Positions 1 through 10,386 of a DNA stretch of 64,000 nt are shown in pieces. The notes beneath the pieces are model-generated. The model was not told the origin of the DNA and made no database searches. It worked only from the letters and a program-made list of their open reading frames with translations. The position numbers and the translations under genes are program-made. Each line of letters starts with the position of its first letter. The stretch's first letter is position 1. Origin of the DNA: Drosophila pseudoobscura (Eukaryota > Arthropoda > Insecta > Diptera > Drosophilidae); contig NC_046683.1 of assembly GCF_009870125.1 (NCBI RefSeq), forward strand, positions 5,022,001-5,086,000, read 5' to 3'.

Positions 1-265
1 ACAGGCACGGGCCCAGGCCCAGGCATCATCATCAACAGCAACAACAGGGGGTGGTTTGACTCGGAAGCTGTCTGTGCCTGTGCTTAGATGGAGAAGCGGA
101 GGGTGGGTGGGCGGAGGGATGGGATGCAGTGTCATCAGGGTTGTGCGCATACAAGTGGTTATCAGTGTTCTTGCTTATCGCTTCCTTTTTCCTTCTTGTG
201 TGAAACATTCAATATCCCCCCACAGGAGGCAAAAGCTTTCCAGTCCCCAGAGTTGCAGAGCACCG

Positions 266-276
266 CAGTGTGACCG
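266..276 (-). promoter_or_regulatory. M1BP/Ohler motif 1
   Basis: The plus strand reads CAGTGTGACCG, so the minus strand is CGGTCACACTG, a perfect match to YGGTCACACTR. This motif marks TATA-less housekeeping promoters in Drosophila. It lies inside the inferred first intron of flotillin-2 and in the gene's own orientation, so it could drive a shorter transcript or mark a boundary. No transcript start can be proved from sequence. Confidence 0.5.
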
Positions 277-1187
277 TAGTCGTTTCATCCAAGCTTTTAG
301 TACTTAAATTTTATATTTTATGGCCTTTCCAATTATAACATTTTTAAATATAGAAACTGAAGAAGACTAAGGAATATTAAAGCTTATTAAAAAGTATATC
401 CATAATATATAAGTGCTCCCGCAACCCACATAATAAACAAATACAACTTAATGAATACAGTTACCGCACTTTTGCGGATTCATCTGAAACCCAACATTGC
501 ATTTTTTCGGTATTTTTTGGGAATTTGCCCGTTTTCAATGGGACACAATCCACGCTATTCGCATTATTTGACGAATGTTTTCGAATGGCATAGGAAAATA
601 TTCAAATGACTTCAATAAACATATTTAAATACATATGGGCATTTCCGTGGAAATCTCAACCCTGGCAAACAAATCTAAAGTCAATATAAACACATTTCCA
701 TATCCGTTTTTCCCGATATTATTTTTCAAGCTATCCAATTTACTTATAATTTCATTAACTTTAATCTGAAAACCTATTTTCTCCTATAAGAAAGAAAATG
801 TTTCCTAAAAGTCTATTGAATTATCAAAAAAAAAATACCAGAAAATGTTCTCAGTATCGCAAAGAGATATATTTTAAGTTTTAAATTAAATACAAAAAAA
901 AAAACTAAAAATCATAGCCAATTTAAAAAAACATCAATGCACAACATTTATTACAAATTAGCTTCAATATATTGCCCCAACTTTCGCTGAAATCTGCCGC
1001 CGCCGCGAAAACCACTTATAACATATTGCAAAAATTTTCAAAACGAATAGTTGCCCAAAATCGACTTTAACATAAATTGTAGGGCTAATCACGAGCTATG
1101 ACCTTTTTACCACTTGCAACGTGTACGATTTGTCGTCATTTGACACAATGGCAATAGCCATATGCATATTTAGACAGCTGCAGACTG

Positions 1188-1198
1188 TGGTCACACTG
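1188..1198 (+). promoter_or_regulatory. M1BP/Ohler motif 1
   Basis: TGGTCACACTG is a perfect YGGTCACACTR match on the plus strand, opposite in direction to the copy at 266-276. It sits 330 bp downstream of the flotillin-2 first coding exon, inside the intron. No convincing coding exon follows it on the plus strand. Confidence 0.5.
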
Positions 1199-1527
1199 GC
1201 CAGTCAGCTGTTGGCAGCTTATTATATGGAAAATGCATCTCAAAGAACACTACGAAATTTGCAAATGAGTATTCCTAAGAAAAAGTTATATTATATTCTA
1301 TATCGAAAGAGAAATTCCCACTGGCATCCAGCCCTGGCTTTAATTATACGACCCTGTCGCTTTGTCACCCTGCCGCCCTGTCGCCCTGTCAACATGCGGT
1401 TTTCTAATTGCAACGTTTGAAAATAAGTCAACAGGCGGCTGTAACCCCCAGAAAGGGGCGGTGCTGCTGCTATGAGGGCTGAACTCGGATACTCGTAGGA
1501 GAATGGGGGGTCGAGGGGAGAACTTAC

Positions 1528-1576
1528 CTGAAACAATTAACGCCTCATTCGGACCCGTTGTGTGTATGTTTCCCAT
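1528..1576 (-). CDS. Flo2: Flotillin-2, first coding exon (gene continues off the left edge)
   Basis: The exon begins at ATG 1576 and reads MGNIHTTGPNEALIVSG before a consensus donor GTAAGT (1527-1522). This N-terminus is nearly invariant in flotillin-2 (human FLOT2 has the same Met-Gly start and the GPNEAL block). Flotillins are SPFH/prohibitin-family membrane-scaffold proteins; Gly2 is the myristoylation site that helps anchor the protein to the inner leaflet of the plasma membrane. Only 16 codons plus one base are present. The next exon, expected to start with the Gly-Cys-Cys-Gly block, was not found between 1 and 1527, so a long first intron must carry it beyond the window. The exon is too short for ordinary ORF calling. 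The call rests on the 17-residue identity and the donor; the 5' UTR end is not visible. Confidence 0.85.
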
Positions 1577-4500
1577 GGTGGATGGATGGTTGGGTGGTGT
1601 ACGCTTTTTTTGCTGTTCGATTTTTATATCCAAAAAGCTCCTCTCTGCACTGCTCTCGAAAAGTTCTCTTTCTCCTGCTCTAAACGGAGAAACAACAACA
1701 ATAGTCGTAGAAACAAAAAAAGTAGACGAAACATCGGTAGCCGAAGTTTTAGATGCACTTCCAGACGAAACACTTGGCCCTTTATAGTATTGTTTATTTT
1801 CCGATCTGTTCTGTGATATTGTCACTTTCCCTATTCGCATTCCCTATATCCCTATTGTTATGCTTCTAATTTTGTACTATCTATAAGTTGTAGCTGCTCT
1901 ATGAAATGTTGGGATAAACAATCCAATGGATGATCGGGTATACCTAAACTTTAGAGGGCAGCAAAGTGGTTTGCCGAACGCAAAGGATCGCCGCAAGGGT
2001 ATTTTATATGGAGCTTTTTGTGGCGCGGCCCGAAAGTATGCTACACTTTTTCGCTCCCCGAATGTTTTTATTGTTGCTCTTCTGTCTGTGTTTGTTCTTT
2101 CTTCTCTTCTCTTCTGTTTTGTTTTCATCTTTTATCGTATTTGTATATCTCTGGCTGTAGAAGCTTTCTGCTTTTGGGGCGGCGTCGTCTCCAGCAACTT
2201 GCTTAGCATACAATATGCATACATACGTATACATATGCACATGTACACACACTGACGATCAGATGGAATGCGCAAAATGGAATTGAATTAATATAAAAAC
2301 AATCGTCAGTTTTCAATCACACGTAGGAATCCCCGCTGCGGGGTGCCACTTGACAAACTTTGCGCGTGATTTGCTTTTATTGTTAATAAAGATGCATGTA
2401 CATGTGTATATATTTTTATCAAAGTTCAAATAAAATTAATGCGAATTGCTGGGCAGAAAATAGAACAGCTCAACCATTGGTTTGGGCGGGGGAGGGGTGG
2501 GTTTGTAGCCAGAACAGGGCCGGGGACGGGGCGGCACATGACGTAAACGTTGAAAGTGAATTGGGCGCGGGCAAGTTATATTCAATGTAAGGTGGGGTAG
2601 GGCCATCCAAAAACAAATGCCATTGCGTGCCAGAATTCGACGAGAGCCAAAAGAACCTATGCGTGTGGGTAGCACCACACTAATGCATTCATGTACATAC
2701 ATATGTGTGCACCCATGGGGGGCCAATGCCTAACCTCGTACTCCATATTCCTTGGGGGAGGCTTGGGCTAACCGAACGAGAAAGAGAGAGAGATGGAGAG
2801 AGAGGGAGAGAGTATGTGTGGGAGAGTGTCTGTTTGCGGGGAGAGTGCCTTATCAATGAGCTCATCATTGCCTGGTCTGCCCCTGCACCCCTCACCAGAG
2901 TATACAAAAAATTGAGATTAGAACAAAAAGATAGAAAAAACCGAATCAGAAGAGAGACCAAAACACGAAACACTCACACACACTGAGACAATAATTTAAC
3001 CCTTAGTAAATAATTCTGATTGGGGGTTGCTCTGCCGCTGCGGGGTCTCATCGGAGGTAAACAATGTTTTGTTATCGCGACCTGCTGCTGCTGTTGCTGT
3101 ACCGCCCGCCGCCCCACTGTAACCCTCTCCTACAATATATATGTATATCCCCGATTTCGACTATAACCATAGGATTTATCACAATTAGTAGCGGAGAGAC
3201 CCGGCTCAAAAAAGAATCGCGCGCGTAGGGGAAACAGCATCCCACAGGCGGCTGCATTTGTTTCGATTCCATTTTCACTCACAGAACAGCAAGAAAAATA
3301 TATTAAAAAAACATGGGCCAGGAAGCAAACGCGCACAAGTTTTATTGATCAAAGAATCGGTTCTAATTGATTGTTCTTTTATTAATTAATATTAATTTCT
3401 TCGTGCAAAATTTACCGCACAAAACTCGCACAAACTCCGTAAACAGTGTGAACTTATCGATTAAATATTTTAGAACTGGAGAAACATCGATGTTAACACC
3501 GATGTCATCGATATTTGGTGTACAAGTAGACATCGGTGTTTATTTTCTCAAACATCGATGTTTTTCGATTTTACGCTAGAAGTTGTAGGTTATTAAAGTA
3601 AAAGTGGCTTAAAGTATTTGCTTACAGGATCTCTTTCTGCCCCTTTTCGCTCAGCCATATTTATCACTCCACTATTAATAAGTGGAACAAGATACAACAA
3701 TATCCTTTTAAAAAATCTTACTCCAAAACTCAATAACTCAACCTAGTGTAAAAGAAAATTTATAATTAATAAATGTCATATTGTAGTGCTTACAAAGATA
3801 TTAAATCTTAACGTTGATATGCAATGACTTCATGTATCAGGTGGCGATGCAATTTTTACACCATCAAGTGGCCTGCGTGACATCAGCAAAAGGCTGTTAA
3901 GCACGGATCCCAAAAAAAACCGCAGCCCTTCCCCAGCCAACCGACCGAGAGAAATAGCTGATATTATATTATAGATAGCTAATAGATTAATATTTGAGGA
4001 AAATTAGATTTAAACTTACTAAAAGAACAAAGAATGCATTCAAAATATATACAAATGCAATTACTAAATACGGGCAGGTACGTAAGTATTAGTAATTTGA
4101 TAAGATAATGTGGATATAATGTGTTAGAGGGAATTTAAATCCGAGCGTAAGACCTTAAATGGATAATGCAGGGATAACGTTATCTAGTTTCTGGAGGGCA
4201 TAGAAATAGAAAATTTGAAAAACGTCGAACATCGATGTTTTGCAATGTTTTGGGAGACACTATCGATATTTCTCCAGCAACAGCTACAGAACTACACGGA
4301 AACTTCACATTGCTACATAATGGGAGGAAAAAGAGGATACGGACAAGAGAAAAAACGGCCCAGACGGTTCGTACGAACCTTGCAATTTGCCCTGGCTGCT
4401 TTTGCCTGTTGTCATACCTTTAGCCATTCAAAATTACGACTCATTTTTTCGTTGAACTATTGCTTGATATATATTGATGCATCGATAAATAGAAATATAT

Positions 4501-4994
4501 TTTAGGGTATTTGTTGCTTTGCAAAAACAACGATATTTGTGTGCGATAGGTGAAACTTCTCAGAGTTTTGTGAAAAATCGTACGCTATATAATTTACTGA
4601 AAAATTAACTACAGGAAGACTTGCTTATAAAGGATACTAAATTTCCTGCTAAATAATTTGCAATGCTTGAGCAAAAGAATTCTGCCCCTATGGATACTAT
4701 TGGTGATTCAGTCTTAAATCAGCAGCTTGAAGGGAGTGATAATTAGGTTGACTGACTAGGCCATCGAATTAAAGTGTTTTTGATTCTTTAGAAACGAAAG
4801 GGCTATCCTATCCCAAAACAAGCCGCTGAATACCCTAATCCGTAAATCAAATCAAATTCGATAGAAAAACACAAAATATCGTAACATTGCATGCGATGCG
4901 ATCGAAGTAGTTTGTCAAAATCACATCGCTACCTTCATTGACTACATTGTTGTTGTTTTAAATTAGATAAGTCGGTGGGAATAAATTTAATAAA
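1577..4994. other. Intergenic region, flotillin-2 to Grx5
   Basis: No supported gene. The left part (1577-3000) should hold the flotillin-2 5' UTR and promoter, but I cannot fix its start. It also contains GA-rich and CA-rich simple sequence around 2780-2985. Around 3.48-3.56 kb and again at 4228 are AACATCGATGTT palindromes, listed separately. The final 500 bp before Grx5 contain several ATCGA-type words, as in other housekeeping promoters here. Confidence 0.6.
3483..3562. repeat. Dyad cluster of AACAYCGRTGTY palindromes
   Basis: AACATCGATGTT occurs at 3483-3494 and 3551-3562. Between them AACACCGATGTC (3495-3506) and its exact reverse complement GACATCGGTGTT (3529-3540) form 12-bp inverted arms around a 22-bp spacer. 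A further AACATCGATGTT lies at 4228-4239. The core ATCGAT is the site type recognised by Cut/Onecut homeodomain proteins and overlaps half of a DRE. Function is unknown; a multi-site regulatory element or a small palindromic element end is possible. Confidence 0.7.
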
Positions 4995-5572
4995 ATGAAC
5001 AGAATTTGCCAAACTTTGTTGCGTCAGAGCTACGCGCGTGCCCCGCTAACCAGCAACCATGTAGCGGCCACAGCAACACGTTGCACCCGCTGGTACAGCG
5101 CCGATGCTTCCCCACCGGCCTCTGCGGCCGATGTTGTGGACAAATCCACGCTCGAAAAACTGGTGCGCACCAACAAGGTGGTCATCTTCATGAAGGGAAA
5201 TCCCCAGGCACCCCGCTGCGGCTTCAGCAACGCCGTAGTGCAGATCATGCGAATGCATGGCGTACAGTACGACGCCCACGATGTCCTCCAGAACGAGGCC
5301 CTGCGTCAAGGTGAGTTGGAGCATATTAAAATTCTAGTTTGAACTGTTCCACTCAAGCAAATCTTTTAATAGGCGTCAAGGAGTTCACTGACTGGCCCAC
5401 CATTCCTCAGGTGTTCATCGATGGGGAGTTCGTTGGCGGCTGTGACATCTTGATGCAATTGCATCAAAGCGGCGATCTGATTGAGGAACTGAAGAAGGTC
5501 GGCATTATCTCCGAGCTGCTGAAGGCCGAGGAGGCCAAGCAGGAGCCCAATACGGAGGAAAAGAAAAAGTAG
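4995..5572 (+). CDS. Grx5: Mitochondrial monothiol glutaredoxin 5 (CGFS type)
   Basis: Two exons, 4995-5310 and 5373-5572, joined across a 62-bp GTGAGT...TAATAG intron, give 171 residues. The first ~45 residues are basic, rich in Arg/Ser/Thr and lack acidic residues, typical of a mitochondrial presequence. The single-cysteine active site CGFS is at residues 75-78, preceded by MKGNP and followed by the glutathione-binding WPTIPQVFI and GGCDI segments, all diagnostic of the GLRX5 class. These proteins bind a [2Fe-2S] cluster with glutathione and pass it from the ISCU scaffold to later iron-sulphur carriers. The C-terminus is a Lys/Glu tail. The gene is convergent with the small minus-strand gene 118 bp downstream. 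The exon join restores the reading frame as RQ-GVKEF. I recognise it as the orthologue of melanogaster CG14407. Confidence 0.95.
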
Positions 5573-5629
5573 TAGACGCCAGATCAACGCCCTCTACACC
5601 TCCCCCACAATCCTAATTATTAGCAATTG

Positions 5630-5641
5630 TTTATTATTAAA
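5630..5641. terminator. Back-to-back poly(A) signals of two convergent genes
   Basis: The 12 bases TTTATTATTAAA contain AATAAA on the minus strand (5630-5635), directly abutting ATTAAA on the plus strand (5636-5641). They lie between Grx5 (stop 5572) and the minus-strand gene (stop 5690), so each signal falls inside the other gene's likely 3' UTR. Confidence 0.6.
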
Positions 5642-5689
5642 TGTTTAACTGATACAGAAACTTATGTTGTCCATGATGTTGATGGGCTA

Positions 5690-6052
5690 TCATCTATGAC
5701 CACCTGGTCGTTGCCGCTGCTCGTCTATGTGCTGCAGGGCGGCCAGGATCTGGCCGTGGACACCGTGCGTCAGTTCGCTCACCTGAAAGATCTCGCAGCA
5801 TTGTCGCTGGTACTCGTCATTTGTCATATTTCCCACAATCTGCATGAGATTGTCCGCTATGGAGAGGCGCAACATATCGTCGGGCGGCATGGGGGGCCCC
5901 AGGCGACGTAGACGCCGAGTGGGTATGGTCGTTTCTACTAGGCCATCCGTCAGCTGTTGCGATTGCTGCTGCGAGAGCAGTTCAGTCTGGGTCTCTACCT
6001 GCGGCTGTGGCTTCGAATCCGTTTCCCACTGCGGCTTCTCCTTGGTGTCCAT
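5690..6052 (-). CDS. Small conserved-looking protein of unknown function
   Basis: A single open frame of 120 residues starts at ATG 6052 and ends at TGA 5690-5692. The first ~45 residues are hydrophilic and Gln-rich, with a QQQSQQ tract. The C-terminal ~75 residues look folded and helical, running from a PPMPPDDMLRLSIADN segment through TNDEYQRQCCEIFQVSEL to a Gln/Arg tail. There is no signal peptide or membrane segment. I do not recognise the family. Support for a real gene is its ordered hydrophobic pattern, tail-to-tail placement with Grx5 with a correctly placed poly(A) signal (minus AATAAA, 5630-5635), and upstream TATCGA words near 6165-6195 that resemble housekeeping promoters elsewhere here. 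An upstream or downstream additional exon cannot be excluded. Confidence 0.65.
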   Translation of the reverse strand: MDTKEKPQWETDSKPQPQVETQTELLSQQQSQQLTDGLVETTIPTRRLRRLGPPMPPDDMLRLSIADNLMQIVGNMTNDEYQRQCCEIFQVSELTHGVHGQILAALQHIDEQRQRPGGHR

Positions 6053-7221
6053 CTTGTGACGAACCCTCCACTTACCGCTTATCTGGATTTAATCAGCGTT
6101 TAGAAAAATCCCTCATATGTTCATGCCATGCAAAATGTAACTGTTAATTAACTTAGTGAAGAGTCTATCGAAGATCAATCGACTATCGAAGTCGGGGGTC
6201 GTGCTTTAACCCGTGTGTGTGTTCGGCAAGAAATGACAGCCCCATCCATCATTTGGAATTTGGATTACTATATTACAAGGTCATTAATCATAATATGGCA
6301 AGTATATTTATTTTCTTTTTTAGCTATTATTCAGAAAAAATATTTTACTTAACAAGCGCCAGACATAAAGAGATAAAATAATTAACAGAAAATTATTGTA
6401 ATATTTACCTATGTAAATACATATATTTGTTTAAATATTTTATTATTCCACCGAGATCTTGATGAATCTATATCGCATAATGTTCCCAATAATACTACAA
6501 ATGTGACTCATAAATTATGAGTCATAATATAAAAGCAATTTAAATTTCGTTCTGAGCTTCAAAGTAGCTATGAAAATATTAAAAATAATACTGATAGATC
6601 TGATTATTTTGAGATCTGCTTTAATTTATAATATAAAAAAACGAATTGAAAGAAAAACCTTTTTAAATTTTTGATTTATTTTAAATATACATATATTTAA
6701 TCGATATTTAGTTACATACAATATAATACATATTGATTTAGTTGGTGTTTTGTTTTGTTTTGTTTCTCTCTTGTCGTATTGTTTTATGTCGATTGCTTGT
6801 CGTTTGTTATATGGTATTGAACTCCCTATAACGTATGCCGCCATATAGCCACTGCGTGCTGCTTGTTGCTGGTTGTGTGTGGTATGCGGAACGTAGGAAG
6901 TAATAATAGTAATAATAATAAAAAAAACTTATGCGATAACTTGCTTATTAGTTAACAATAATCAAATTTGTTAAAAGCGATATGCCATATGTAAAAAAGT
7001 TAGTTTCTTGTTAGTGTTTTTTGTGTTTAATACTTCGAAAGTTCAGCTTTGAAAGTAAACAGCGGATTGGAACAATGTATACATCTGGAGGATGGGGGTG
7101 GTTATATGGGATGTGGATCCGATCCAAAGTCTGCCGACAAATGCGGCTGCGTTTGCCGTTGCGGTTGTGCGTGACTGGAGGAATATGGTACGGGTGCCCG
7201 CACAAGGGTTAAGCACGCGGC
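6053..7221. other. AT-rich intergenic region
   Basis: No supported gene. The stretch 6240-7020 is strongly AT-rich. The right part, up to 7221, is the likely 3' UTR of the minus-strand myotubularin gene. Two TATCGAA words at 6165-6195 probably belong to the promoter of the small gene at 5690-6052. Confidence 0.55.
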
Positions 7222-9723
7222 TCACACAATTGACGACCTGTCCAGAATGGACGAGGTGTCCAGCAAGAGTTCCGTGCTGCTGCTCAGAATGTCGTAGAGC
7301 TGGTGGGGCGCATCTCCGGCAATCGGATTGCCGAACGGGAAGAACGAGGAGAGCGTCGCCAGCTGCAAGGAGCCTCCGACAGAGTTGAGGCTGTTCGTCG
7401 GTGTGGCCACTTTCGTTTTGCGTCGCCTCTCCACTCCGTCTACGTACTCAATGGGTTCTCCATCCTGGTCGACATTTGGCGCACCACCGTCTTGGGAGCT
7501 GGTCTGCTGTTGGTTTGGCCTCTGTTCCCCGGTGGCCTCGTAGTAGGCATCGGGCAGATCGTCGATGTTCTGGAGTTCCAGGCAACGCTGCACCTTGGCT
7601 ATGTTGCCGAGCAGCAGGCGATGGAAGAGATCTACCTGGGCCTGGCCCCCGCCTCGGATGTCGAGGACGGGCAGCCACCGATAATAGCACTGGTCCCACA
7701 CGGCCAGATCGAAAATGCGGTGCGCCGGCAGTAGGTACCGGTCCTGCGGCACCGACGAATGCGTTGCAAACAGCTGCGGATTGATGGTGTTGCGCGACGG
7801 CGTCGATGCAGCCATTCCCGGCTGGCCCACGGCCAGAGAGCGTCGGTTCTGAAGGCCCGCCGATGATGAATGTGACATTGCCTCGTTCCTCTGACGCTGG
7901 TAGAGCGGATTGCTGAAGAACATCTTGTCTTTGTCGGTGAACTGCTCGCTCCAATCCCACACGGGACGCAGGACCAGCGGCGAGTCCTTGACGGCACGCA
8001 CCCGCTGCGCCTGGTTGTCGAACTGGAACGTGTCGAAGATGGGCATGAAGCAGGCGTCCCACAGCGTCGTCAGATATGTCTGGGAGAACTCGAACTCGTC
8101 GGGGAACTGCTGCAGCAGCTGCCACACACAGTCGAGGAAGAGTAGGAAGACGGGGCTCTGTTCGCTCTCGAGGACCTGCTCGCCGCCGTTGGTCGCCGAG
8201 TAGACATGTCCGAGCCGACGCTGGAAGGGATGCTCGAGGGCGATCCACTCCTTCTGCACCAGCGACTGGAAGCCATCGATGCTACGGAAGTGCGGATCGA
8301 GTAGCAGCTGGGTCAGACTGCTGATCACACAGCACAGGTCCCGGCCGTTGGACTCCTGGAGAACACACGTGGTCGAGGAGCGCAGGGTGGCCGCCGCCTC
8401 GCTGGAGTAGCGCAGACACAGGGAGACATAGAACAGCCAGTTGGTCTTCTCCAGCAGCCCCAGGTACTTGTCGTCCTGCAGCATGAACTTCTCGGGCGTC
8501 TCCGGCGTGCAGAGGCGCCTCAGCTTCTGGTAGGCCCGCAGGACGTCCTGTGTGCTGGGCAGACGATCCGTTAGCTGGAGCAGCTTCAGTTGCTTGCGCT
8601 CGTCACACTTGCGCACCAGCTCCAGCATGATGTTCTCCACCTTGGTGTCCTGTTGGGCCGCTGGCTGAAGCTCGGCCAGGCGTACCAGGGAGGCGGCACT
8701 GCTGCCGTAGCTGTAGACCCAGAAGGCGGCACGGGAGTCGCAGAAGGCACGCGAAAGGTCGAGGAAACGATCCACGCTGCAGCTCTTGGGTATGACAAAG
8801 TGCGGCGGCACGGAGTACTTGCCCGCCTGAAGCGGATTCTGCAGCAGCTGGACACTGTTGCTACTCACCACCTGCCACTCAGTGGCACCGCATCGGATCA
8901 GCTCCCGTGCCCAGTCGTTCTTCGTGGCGTACATGCTGACCCCCGAGGCGCCGAGTGTCGAGTAGTACGGCTCACGGTAGGCATACGCAAAGCTCAGATC
9001 GTGCCGCATCGGATATGCAAAGCGTACCAGGGCCGATGCTATCAGCTTGCCGTGATCGCTGACTCCGCTCAGCTTAGAGTCCTGCTGCTGGAAGGCGAAC
9101 TTGAGCAGCCGAAAGTTCTTGCAGATGATGTGCAACGCGGCAATCCGTCCGTTGATCGTGTGCTGCTTGAAGGGCTCCAGCTTCTTCCGGCGGCTGCTGT
9201 TGCTGGCCATGCGCGCCGCCTGCAGCGCACTAGCCGCTCTGCCCTGCTCCGCGATGGTGTAGATTTGATCGATGTTGTTCAGGGTCACATCGTTCCGCCC
9301 CAGATAGAGGTTCTCCTGATACAGGTCGCAAAGGGGAGCCGTTGCCGTGGGCCGTCTGGCATGTAAAGGCACAAAGGCCAACTTGAAGTTGGTCACGCTC
9401 AGCAGTCCGAAGGTGGCCTCCTTATGCGGCGGATTGGATTCGCTGTTGCCACCACTGTTGCTGTTGCTGCTGCTGCCACTGCCGCTGCCACTATCCATGG
9501 GATCGATGGGCGAGTACATGTAGGCAGGGGCCGAGGCCACAATCTGCTCGCCCTGCAGCAGCCGGGGCCGGGCCAGATGCACGTCCCTCAGGTCGCTGGG
9601 CAGGCACCATTCGTTTGTGTCCGCCGTGGCGCGCATATCTCCCGGCAAGGGCGCCACATAGCTGGTGAAGGTGTTCCGCTTCCGATGGTCTGGCATCTCG
9701 CTGCTGCCGCCGCCAGTGGCCAT
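7222..9723 (-). CDS. Catalytically inactive myotubularin (MTMR10/11/12 group)
   Basis: An uninterrupted frame of 833 residues from ATG 9723 to a stop at 7222. The frame stays open upstream to 9891, but only from a GTG, so ATG 9723 (context ACG ATG GCC) is the sensible start. After an N-terminal leader comes a PH-GRAM region with a Ser/Gly-rich insert (about 80-240), then the myotubularin phosphatase fold (about 290-600). At the place of the CX5R active site (near residue 450) the sequence is VLQESNGRDL, with neither the catalytic Cys nor the loop Arg. It aligns with human MTMR10 (QEEEGRDL) and is followed by the family's DPHFRSIDGFQSLVQKEW block. It should be a pseudophosphatase adaptor that partners an active myotubularin in PI3P/PI(3,5)P2 turnover on endosomes. 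It corresponds to melanogaster CG14411. Gene spans one exon here; an M1BP box at 10376 marks the probable promoter. Confidence 0.88.
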   Translation of the reverse strand: MATGGGSSEMPDHRKRNTFTSYVAPLPGDMRATADTNEWCLPSDLRDVHLARPRLLQGEQIVASAPAYMYSPIDPMDSGSGSGSSSNSNSGGNSESNPPHKEATFGLLSVTNFKLAFVPLHARRPTATAPLCDLYQENLYLGRNDVTLNNIDQIYTIAEQGRAASALQAARMASNSSRRKKLEPFKQHTINGRIAALHIICKNFRLLKFAFQQQDSKLSGVSDHGKLIASALVRFAYPMRHDLSFAYAYREPYYSTLGASGVSMYATKNDWARELIRCGATEWQVVSSNSVQLLQNPLQAGKYSVPPHFVIPKSCSVDRFLDLSRAFCDSRAAFWVYSYGSSAASLVRLAELQPAAQQDTKVENIMLELVRKCDERKQLKLLQLTDRLPSTQDVLRAYQKLRRLCTPETPEKFMLQDDKYLGLLEKTNWLFYVSLCLRYSSEAAATLRSSTTCVLQESNGRDLCCVISSLTQLLLDPHFRSIDGFQSLVQKEWIALEHPFQRRLGHVYSATNGGEQVLESEQSPVFLLFLDCVWQLLQQFPDEFEFSQTYLTTLWDACFMPIFDTFQFDNQAQRVRAVKDSPLVLRPVWDWSEQFTDKDKMFFSNPLYQRQRNEAMSHSSSAGLQNRRSLAVGQPGMAASTPSRNTINPQLFATHSSVPQDRYLLPAHRIFDLAVWDQCYYRWLPVLDIRGGGQAQVDLFHRLLLGNIAKVQRCLELQNIDDLPDAYYEATGEQRPNQQQTSSQDGGAPNVDQDGEPIEYVDGVERRRKTKVATPTNSLNSVGGSLQLATLSSFFPFGNPIAGDAPHQLYDILSSSTELLLDTSSILDRSSIV

Positions 9724-10375
9724 CGTCCAATTTGTTGCCCTGGCAATTGTTGCTGTGGCTGTTGCTGCTGGCCCACGGCACGGCACGTCTCTTGAATATT
9801 CAATTATTTTGTATTTCCTGCCTGTCTGCCTATCTGTCTGGGCCCCGTTCTGTTCCGTTCCGGATTTCGAATTTTTACCGCTACTCAGCACTCAGCTCTC
9901 TTCCTGTGCCACACATCCAAAAAATAATATTAATAATATAAAATACACAAAAGCCACAGACAGAGCGCGAGCGGGAGGGAGATATACAAGAAATTCAGAC
10001 AGACGGTGTGGGAGAGAGAAAGAGAGAGAGAACATAGACGAAATTAGAATTATCGTTGTGTGATAAGTTTATCAGTCGAACTTACCGTTCCGATTACCAC
10101 CACCACCTCTCGATGTGTGTGTGTGGCCGCTCGAGGTGTTTCTCGTTTCCAGCGATCGGGATCGGTGAGGGTGTGGGTGCGGGTGTTGTGTGCTATATAT
10201 CAACTAGCTAGTCATATTTCCGATAGATGCTGTACTGATGTGCACATAACATACGTCTTCAATATGCATTTATTTATTCATTTATTTTCGTTGTCGCTAC
10301 AATTATACGCCACTAATACGTACGCACACACACACACAAAAGCGCGCACACGCACTCACACTTAATGCACTTAAA

Positions 10376-10386
10376 CAGTGTGACCG
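10376..10386 (-). promoter_or_regulatory. M1BP/Ohler motif 1, probable promoter of the myotubularin gene
   Basis: CAGTGTGACCG on the plus strand is CGGTCACACTG on the minus strand, a perfect motif-1 match oriented toward the minus-strand gene that starts at 9723. This predicts a TATA-less start near here and a 5' UTR of about 650 nt, possibly spliced. Confidence 0.6.

Noticed and set aside
226-273. Possible terminal exon after a cccccacag acceptor, reading EAKAFQSPELQSTAV then stop
   Set aside because: No matching upstream exon, and the end overlaps a perfect M1BP box; chance is more likely.
1340-1840. 166-codon minus-strand frame around the flotillin exon
   Set aside because: Only 1528-1576 is coding; a consensus donor interrupts it and the rest is UTR or intron.
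9724-9891. N-terminal extension of the myotubularin frame
   Set aside because: The frame opens with GTG and has no ATG; composition is UTR-like.
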